From Bradyrhizobium rifense (lineage in GTDB: Bacteria > Pseudomonadota > Alphaproteobacteria > Rhizobiales > Xanthobacteraceae), in NCBI RefSeq assembly GCF_008123425.1, contig NZ_VSSS01000061.1:62001-126000 (forward strand): a DNA stretch of 64,000 nucleotides, read 5' to 3'. Shown here in pieces: positions 58,779-64,000 of the stretch. How positions within the stretch are numbered: position 1 is the stretch's first letter; each line of letters opens with the position of its first letter. Position numbers and translations under genes: made by a program. The notes under the pieces are model-generated. The model did not search any database. It was not told where the DNA came from and was given only the letters and a program-made list of their open reading frames with translations.

Positions 58779-60734
58779 ATGTCGCTCCTTCGCTTTGGAT
58801 CACGCCGCGGATACCGCCTGAGCGCACCGCTGATGCTGTTTCTCGTTCTGATGGCCGTGCTGTGGCCGAAGCCCGCGTCGGCGTGGTGGAACGATCAGTG
58901 GACGTTGCGCAAGAAGATCACGATCGATACCGGCCAGTCAGGCGCCGGGATCAGTGACGCCATCGGTACGGCGCCGATCCTGGTGCGGCTGCATGTCGGC
59001 AATTTCCGCTTCGGCGCAGCCAAGGAGGACGGCGGCGATCTTCGCTTCGTCGCTGGGGATGACAAGACGCCGCTGAAGCATCACGTCGAGAAATACGATT
59101 CGCTGCTCGGCGAGGCGCTGGTGTGGGTCAGCGTTCCCGACCTGAAGCCCGGCACCAAGAACGACATCTGGCTCTACTACGGAAACCAGAAAGCGCCGGC
59201 TGCGGTCGATGCCAAGGGGACCTACGATCCCGACACGCTGCTGGTCTATCATTTCAACGATCGCGGCACGCCGGCGCAGGACATCACGGCCTGGGCTAAC
59301 TCGGCGCAGAACGCGGTGCCGGCGGCCGATGGCGCTATCATCGGGCAGGGCGCACACCTCGACGGACAGACCGCGGTCGCGCTTCCCGGCTCGCCGTCGC
59401 TCGTGCTTGCCGAAGGCGGCGAGCTGACCTGGTCGCTCTGGCTCAAGATGACCGCGCCGCAGCCGGGAGCCGTTCTGTTCGCCCGAGCCGAGGGCGCGAA
59501 CGGTCTCACCGTCGGGCTCGACAATGGTGTCGCGTTCGTCGAAGTCGCGAATGGCGGTAACACCCAGCGGAGCGTGGGCGGCGCGGCGATCACGGCTGGC
59601 GGCTGGCATCAGATTGCATTCACGGCGAAGGGCGGACAGATCGCGCTCTATGTCGATGGCAGTCAGGCCGCGACGCTGGCCGCAAGCCTGCCCACCATGA
59701 CTGGCGTGGCGCAACTCGGCGCTGCTGCGGCAGCGCCGGCCGCGGCCGCTCCGGCTGCCGACGCAGCGGCGGCGGCTGCCGCGGGGGATGCGACCCAGAC
59801 GCCGGCGCCAGCGGCCGCACCTGCGGGCTCGGCTACGGGATTTGCCGGCGACGTCGACGAATTTCAGATCGCGAAGGTCGCGCGTCCCGCCGGCTTCATC
59901 AAGCTGGGTGCAATCGGGCAGGGACCCGACCATGCCAAGCTGATCTCGTTCAGCGTCGACGAGGAGACCTCGGGCTGGTTCAGCGGTGGCTATTTCGGCG
60001 TGATCCTGCGGTCGGTGACGCTCGACGGCTGGGTTGTCATCGGCCTGCTTGGGATCATGGCGCTCATCAGCTGGTACGTCATGGTCGATCGCATCTCGTA
60101 TCTGAACCGGGTCTCTCGCGGCAACGAGCTTTTCCTTGGGCATTTCCGCGAGACCTCGACCGATATCGGTGGACTGCTCCAGCTCGACAGCGAGGAAAAC
60201 GATCCGAGCTTCGGTGGCGAGATGGGCAAGAAGCAGCGCAAGTCCGTGCACGCCGCCCCGCTCTACTGTCTGTTCGCAGCCGGTGCGAAGGAGATCCGGC
60301 GGCGCTTTGCGGGTGGCGGCTATCGCCGGTTGTCGCCGCAGGCGATCCAGTCGATACGCGCCGTGCTCGACAGCGGCTTCGTGCGGGAGAGCCAGCGCCT
60401 CAACCGGCTGATGGTGATGCTCACCATCGCGATTTCCGGCGGTCCGTTCCTCGGCCTGCTCGGCACCGTCGTCGGCGTCATGATCACGTTTGCGGCGATC
60501 GCGGCCTCTGGCGACGTCAACGTCAACGCGATCGCACCGGGCATCGCGGCGGCGCTGGTTGCCACCGTCGCCGGCCTCGGCGTCGCGATCCCCTCGCTGT
60601 TTGCCTACAACTACCTGACGATCCGCATCAAGGACGTCTCCAGTGAGATGCAGGTCTTCGTCGACGAATTCATCACGCGGATCGCGGAATCCTACGAGCT
60701 TCCGGAAGAGCCGGTGAAGCAGGCGGCGGAGTGA
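58779..60734 (+). CDS. DUF2341/LamG-like domains fused to ExbB/TolQ proton channel
   Basis: 651 residues, starting directly after the tpsB stop. The signal or anchor helix ends near PASAWWNDQWTLRKKI, the start of a DUF2341 domain (about 37-150, with LVWVSVPDLKPGTKNDIWLY). A LamG/concanavalin-like domain follows (about 165-315: LLVYHFNDRGTP, ELTWSLWLKM, WHQIAFTAKGGQIALYVDGS), then an Ala/Pro linker. From about 405 comes the MotA/TolQ/ExbB part: SVTLDGWVVIGLLGIMALIS and the channel helices GPFLGLLGTVVGVMITFAAI and IAAALVATVAGLGVAIPSLF. Plain ExbB is about 240 residues. The extra part faces the periplasm. Confidence 0.9.
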   Translation: MSLLRFGSRRGYRLSAPLMLFLVLMAVLWPKPASAWWNDQWTLRKKITIDTGQSGAGISDAIGTAPILVRLHVGNFRFGAAKEDGGDLRFVAGDDKTPLKHHVEKYDSLLGEALVWVSVPDLKPGTKNDIWLYYGNQKAPAAVDAKGTYDPDTLLVYHFNDRGTPAQDITAWANSAQNAVPAADGAIIGQGAHLDGQTAVALPGSPSLVLAEGGELTWSLWLKMTAPQPGAVLFARAEGANGLTVGLDNGVAFVEVANGGNTQRSVGGAAITAGGWHQIAFTAKGGQIALYVDGSQAATLAASLPTMTGVAQLGAAAAAPAAAAPAADAAAAAAAGDATQTPAPAAAPAGSATGFAGDVDEFQIAKVARPAGFIKLGAIGQGPDHAKLISFSVDEETSGWFSGGYFGVILRSVTLDGWVVIGLLGIMALISWYVMVDRISYLNRVSRGNELFLGHFRETSTDIGGLLQLDSEENDPSFGGEMGKKQRKSVHAAPLYCLFAAGAKEIRRRFAGGGYRRLSPQAIQSIRAVLDSGFVRESQRLNRLMVMLTIAISGGPFLGLLGTVVGVMITFAAIAASGDVNVNAIAPGIAAALVATVAGLGVAIPSLFAYNYLTIRIKDVSSEMQVFVDEFITRIAESYELPEEPVKQAAE

Positions 60735-60738
60735 ACCC

Positions 60739-61143
60739 ATGCAAGTCCAGTCTGACAGCAAGCCGTACGACGACATCAACATCACCCCGATGCTCGATCT
60801 CGCTTATGTGCTCCTGGTGATCTTCATCATCATGACCACGGCGACCGTGCAGGGCATGAAGGTGAACCTGCCGAAGGCGAGCGCGGCGCCGTCGCTGGCG
60901 CAGCAGACCACCAAGGCGATCACGGTCGCCAATGACGGCAAGCTGTTCCTCGACACTATCCCGGTGACGCTGCCGGAGCTCGAGCAAAGGCTGGTACAGC
61001 AGCGTGCGTTGACGCCGGAGTTTCCGATCGTCGTGCGCGGCGACGCCCAGACCCAGTACCAGAACGTCGTCGACGTGCTCGACATGCTCGGCCGCCTCAA
61101 CTTCACCCAGGTCGGCATGGCGACCAAGCCGGTGGCGCGGTGA
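60739..61143 (+). CDS. exbD: ExbD/TolR-family protein
   Basis: 134 residues, the usual size. A short cytoplasmic N terminus (KPYDDINITPMLDLAYVLL) holds the ITPMLD motif whose Asp, at the start of the helix (LLVIFIIMTTATVQG), binds the proton. The periplasmic part (VNLPKASAAPSLAQQTTKAI) matches ExbD. It works with the ExbB fusion 4 nt upstream in a proton-driven complex. Confidence 0.93.
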   Translation: MQVQSDSKPYDDINITPMLDLAYVLLVIFIIMTTATVQGMKVNLPKASAAPSLAQQTTKAITVANDGKLFLDTIPVTLPELEQRLVQQRALTPEFPIVVRGDAQTQYQNVVDVLDMLGRLNFTQVGMATKPVAR

Positions 61144-61155
61144 ACCGGACTGCAT

Positions 61156-61878
61156 GTGACGCCGATGGATCAGCGCGACACCACCGAGGAGAACGAAGGA
61201 CCGGCCTGGTGGCGTTATCTGCTGCTGGGCGGTGGCGGTCTGTTGGTGATCGCGCTCGTGGTCGGCGGCATCATGGTTCTCTTGAGCGGCGACAAGAATC
61301 CGCCGCGCAAGGTGAACGAGCTCCAGGTGACGATGATCGTGCCGCCGCCACCTCCGCCTCCACCCCCGCCGCCGGAGCAGCAGCCCGAGCAGAAGATGGT
61401 CGAGCAGACTCCGGTCAAGCAGGAGATGATCGAGGAGAAGCCGGTCGACATTCCCAAGGAAGCGCCGCCGGATGCGCCCGATACGCCGATGGACAGTCCA
61501 CCGTCGATCGAAGCCAACACCGCTGGTCCTGGAACACTGAAAGGCGGCAAGGGCGGGCTGATCGGCGGCGGAGGTGGCGGCGGTGGTGGCGGCAGCAGCA
61601 AATGGGGTTGGTACGCCAGCATCGTGCAGGCGCAGATCGAGGCGGCGCTGCGCGCCAACGACAAGACGCGTCACGCCGTGATGCAGGTCAGGGTGCGGTT
61701 ATGGCCGGATCCGACCGGCCGGATCACGCGCGTGCAGCTGGTGTCCTCGACCGGCAACAACGAGCTCGACGCGGTGATCCGCGACCAGGTCCTCAGCGGC
61801 ATGACGTTGCGCGAACCGCCGCCGAGGGAAATGCCGATGCCGATCGTGATGCAGGTCACGGCGCGCAGTCCGGGGTGA
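61156..61878 (+). CDS. TonB-like energy transducer
   Basis: 240 residues from GTG 61156 (ATG 61165 is an alternative). One N-terminal helix (LLLGGGGLLVIALVVGGIMV) is followed by the proline-rich spacer (11 Pro in a row, then Glu/Pro/Lys). After a Gly-rich stretch (about 130-145) comes the C-terminal TonB domain: GWYASIVQAQIEAALRANDK, VMQVRVRLWPDPTGRITRVQ, GNNELDAVIRDQVLSGM. It would connect ExbB/ExbD to an outer-membrane partner such as the TpsB or the porin. No TonB-dependent receptor is in view. Confidence 0.9.
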   Translation: MTPMDQRDTTEENEGPAWWRYLLLGGGGLLVIALVVGGIMVLLSGDKNPPRKVNELQVTMIVPPPPPPPPPPPEQQPEQKMVEQTPVKQEMIEEKPVDIPKEAPPDAPDTPMDSPPSIEANTAGPGTLKGGKGGLIGGGGGGGGGGSSKWGWYASIVQAQIEAALRANDKTRHAVMQVRVRLWPDPTGRITRVQLVSSTGNNELDAVIRDQVLSGMTLREPPPREMPMPIVMQVTARSPG

Positions 61879-61940
61879 GAGACGGCGGCGCGAGCTGTCG
61901 GTGTGAACGAGTAAGAGAGACTGGAAGAAGGGTTGATGCC

Positions 61941-63761
61941 ATGTGGCGTGCAGAGATGACAAAGCGACAGCTTGCGGGAACCGCAGCTATCCTGCTTGCA
62001 CTTTCCGTTCCCGCCTCGGCCCAGGACGATACGCAGCCGGGCAAGCGCCCGACGGTGTCGCGCGGTGCGCCGCCGTCGTCGAACGCGACCGTCAACCTGA
62101 TTAATTTGCTGGTAAAGCAGGGCACGCTCAGCGAGGACCAGGCGGCTGCGCTGGTCAAGCAGGCGGACGACGAGGCCTATGTCGCCCGCCAGGCCACGCG
62201 CGATGCGACGACGAAGGCGGAAGGCGCCGAGAAGGCGGCGACGACCGCGACGGACGCGGTCTCGCCGCCCGGCACCAAGCGCGTCACCTATGTCCCCGAG
62301 ATCGTCAAGAAGCAGCTGCGCGACGAAATTCGCGCCGAGGTCATGGCGAAGGCAGAGAAGGAGAACTGGGCGTCGCCCGGCAAATATCCGGAATGGGCGC
62401 AACGGATCCGGTTCTACGGTGATATCCGTGCGCGATATGAGGGCGATCATTTCCCGGCCGGAAACGGGCCGCTGGAGAATTTCAATGCGATCAACACGGG
62501 CAATCCGTTTCTCGAGGATAACTTAAACGCGGTCAATCCTTATGCTCCGCCGAGCTACAACACGACGCAGGATCGCAATCGCTTCCGCTTCCGGGCTCGG
62601 CTTGGCGCCGATATCGACCTCTTCGACGGCTTCAGCGCAGGTCTGAGGATCGCGACGGGCGATAGCAGCTCACCGGTCTCCACCAACCAGACCTTCGGCG
62701 GCAATGGCGGCGATTTCTCGAAATACGCGCTCTGGCTCGATCGTGCGTTCGTCAAGTACCAGCCCGTGCAGGATTTCGTCGCCTCGGTTGGCAGGTTCGA
62801 CAATCCGTTCTGGTCGCCGACCGATCTGGTCTGGTACAAGGAAATCGGCTTCGACGGCTTTGCAATCCAGGCCAAGCAGCAGGTCGCCGAAGGTTTCACG
62901 CCGTTTTTCGCCGGCGGCGCGTTTCCGGTCTTCAACACCGATCTGAACGCAGGCTTGAACACGTCCGATCCTTCGGGAAACATCAAGCTTCCTAGCCGCG
63001 ACAAGTGGCTGTTCGGCGCGCAGGGCGGCTTTGGCGCGACGCTCGATCCCGAAACAAATCTGACGATGGCGTTCGCCTATTACGATTTCACCAACGTGCG
63101 CGGCAAGCTATCCAGCGCGTGCGTCGTCGCCGCCGCATCCGATGTTTGCGATACAGATATGCTACGGCCGACCTTTGCCCAAAAAGGCAATACGTATATG
63201 CGGCTGCGCAATATTCCCCTGGTGCTGCCCGCTGCGCTTCCGCCCACAGGCTCGGAGAACTTCCAGTTCTACGGCCTCGCCAGCGACTTCCGTCCGGTTG
63301 TTGCCAGCGCGCAGCTCGACTTCGCTCAGTTCAATCCGATCCACGTTATCCTCGATGCCGAATATATCTGGAACACGGCATTCGATCGTGCCGCGGTTGC
63401 GGCTGTCGCGGTGCGCCCGAACAACTTTGCGGGCACGCCGGACGGTAGCCCGGGTCCCTACAACGGCGGCAATCAGGGTTGGCTCGCGCGCCTGACCGTC
63501 GGCAACAAGGAGGTCAAGCATCTCTGGGATTGGAACGCTCACGTCGGCTACAAATATCTCGAGTCCGATGCGATGGTGGATGCGTTCGTCGACTCCGATT
63601 TCGGCCTGGGCGGCACCAATCTCAAGGGCTATTTCATCGGCGGCAATGTCGGCCTCGGCGAGAACGTCTGGGCCTCGGTGCGCTGGATGAGCGCCAATAA
63701 CATCGCGGGTCTGCCCTATGCGGTCGATATCGTGCAGCTCGATCTCAATGCGAGGTTCTGA
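61941..63761 (+). CDS. Putative large outer-membrane porin
   Basis: 606 residues. GAAGG 8 nt upstream sets ATG 61941; the frame is open upstream through the tonB-like gene but is not used. Signal peptide to about SVPASAQ. An N-terminal helix region (NLINLLVKQGTLSEDQAAAL and charged repeats, VKKQLRDEIRAEVMAKAEKE) leads into a barrel: IRFYGDIRARYEGDHFP, RNRFRFRARLGADIDLFDGF, FVKYQPVQDFVASVGRFDNP and NVWASVRWMSANNIAG, ending in LNARF. It fits the large putative-porin family with a periplasmic coiled part. It may pass a substrate or anchor the machine. Confidence 0.85.
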   Translation: MWRAEMTKRQLAGTAAILLALSVPASAQDDTQPGKRPTVSRGAPPSSNATVNLINLLVKQGTLSEDQAAALVKQADDEAYVARQATRDATTKAEGAEKAATTATDAVSPPGTKRVTYVPEIVKKQLRDEIRAEVMAKAEKENWASPGKYPEWAQRIRFYGDIRARYEGDHFPAGNGPLENFNAINTGNPFLEDNLNAVNPYAPPSYNTTQDRNRFRFRARLGADIDLFDGFSAGLRIATGDSSSPVSTNQTFGGNGGDFSKYALWLDRAFVKYQPVQDFVASVGRFDNPFWSPTDLVWYKEIGFDGFAIQAKQQVAEGFTPFFAGGAFPVFNTDLNAGLNTSDPSGNIKLPSRDKWLFGAQGGFGATLDPETNLTMAFAYYDFTNVRGKLSSACVVAAASDVCDTDMLRPTFAQKGNTYMRLRNIPLVLPAALPPTGSENFQFYGLASDFRPVVASAQLDFAQFNPIHVILDAEYIWNTAFDRAAVAAVAVRPNNFAGTPDGSPGPYNGGNQGWLARLTVGNKEVKHLWDWNAHVGYKYLESDAMVDAFVDSDFGLGGTNLKGYFIGGNVGLGENVWASVRWMSANNIAGLPYAVDIVQLDLNARF

Positions 63762-63763
63762 TC

Positions 63764-64000
63764 ATGCGGCTCCTGCGTCTCTCCTCCATTGTCGCATTGG
63801 CGTTGACGATTCCCGCGATTGCTCACGCCGACCAGGAAGGCGACCGCTTGCGCGAGGCGTTGCGATCGGCGACCGCGCAGGCGAGGGCAGCGGAAGATCA
63901 GCGCGCCGCGCTCCAGGCCAAGCTGACGGCGGCCGAGCAGGAACGTGAGCGTCTCCGCAAGCAGAACGAAGCGTTCCGCGCCCAGGTCAAGGAGGCGGAG
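63764..64000 (+). CDS. Exported coiled-coil protein, 3' end outside window
   Basis: 79 codons visible, starting 2 nt after the porin stop. The signal peptide is MRLLRLSSIVALALTIPAIAHA. The mature part is an unbroken charged amphipathic helix (EALRSATAQARAAEDQRAAL, TAAEQERERLRKQNEAFR) suited to a long periplasmic coiled coil. It may be a spacer of the same envelope complex; the rest lies beyond base 64000. Confidence 0.75.
   Translation, partial: MRLLRLSSIVALALTIPAIAHADQEGDRLREALRSATAQARAAEDQRAALQAKLTAAEQERERLRKQNEAFRAQVKEAE

Noticed and set aside
56958..60785. Two minus-strand frames of about 600 codons across tpsB and the exbB fusion
   Set aside because: They oppose genes with clear domains and a continuous operon, and they show mirror-frame composition.
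61140..63761. 873-codon frame joining the tonB-like region to the porin
   Set aside because: The upstream part is out of frame with the TonB-like protein, and a signal peptide with a ribosome site begins at 61941.
1..64000. CRISPR arrays, rRNA, insertion sequences, phage genes or attachment sites
   Set aside because: I looked for direct-repeat arrays, transposase motifs, integrases and tRNA-flanking duplications and saw none that could be supported.

Overview
The window is GC-rich, densely packed chromosomal DNA from an alphaproteobacterium, most likely Bradyrhizobium or a close relative in the Nitrobacteraceae. This rests on gene content: an Omp25/31-like barrel, an AcyP / PEP-mutase-family / propionyl-CoA carboxylase neighbourhood, a DUF2380 protein, a LipB/FliN-like/tRNA-Leu stretch, and a 31-bp extragenic inverted repeat of a kind I remember from Bradyrhizobium genomes. 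No similarity search was run, so the genus is an inference. I see no phage, insertion sequence, CRISPR array or rRNA.

Layout. 1-2126: tail of a curli-like locus with five consecutive small exported proteins, four with curlin-type Gln/Gly/Asn repeats. 2.3-9.4 kb: mixed housekeeping and accessory genes (small exported proteins, a GNAT acetyltransferase, an SDR with an altered active site, an outer-membrane barrel, a frameshifted class-C-beta-lactamase-like gene, an ArsR/SRPBCC pair, a 7-TM protein). 9.4-12.1 kb: a NarL-type two-component pair and a DUF2380 protein. 12.1-20.4 kb: a sugar-acid catabolic locus (idnD, idnO, an enolase-superfamily dehydratase, a GntR regulator, an MFS carrier, a TRAP binding protein and a fused DctQM permease). 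20.6-26.2 kb: a leftward run with a hybrid kinase, EamA, MFS and ArsB-like permeases. 26.4-38.8 kb: a metallopeptidase, pccA, an oxaloacetate-decarboxylase-like enzyme, acyP, a second hybrid kinase, a GbsR/DUF4166/epimerase operon, a LysR/tautomerase pair, a RecA-fold DnaB-like ATPase and lipB. 38.9-40.4 kb: a FliN-like protein, tRNA-Leu(GAG) and a secreted Hint-domain protein. 40.5-52.1 kb: a type II secretion locus (gspD leftwards with a Sel1 gene; gspE-F-G-H-I-J-K-L-M and a GspN/C-like gene rightwards). 52.5-55.8 kb: a small coiled-coil protein, a Wza-like lipoprotein, an exported protein and a lytic transglycosylase. 55.8-64.0 kb: an ECF sigma factor with a DUF4880-only anti-sigma, divergent from TpsB, a DUF2341/LamG-ExbB fusion, ExbD, a TonB-like protein, a porin and a coiled-coil protein cut by the window end.

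The most interesting region is 55.8-64.0 kb. Its gene order suggests a proton-motive-force-driven envelope machine: an ExbB channel with a periplasmic lectin-like domain, ExbD and a TonB-like arm, encoded with a two-partner-secretion transporter and a large porin, beside a FecI-like sigma factor whose FecR partner is reduced to its cytoplasmic domain. A second theme is start-codon autoregulation. The ArsR-type gene (ATG 7465) and the GbsR-type gene (ATG 32641) both have a sigma70-like promoter placed so the transcript should begin at or next to the ATG, no Shine-Dalgarno, and a palindrome spanning the -10 region and start codon.
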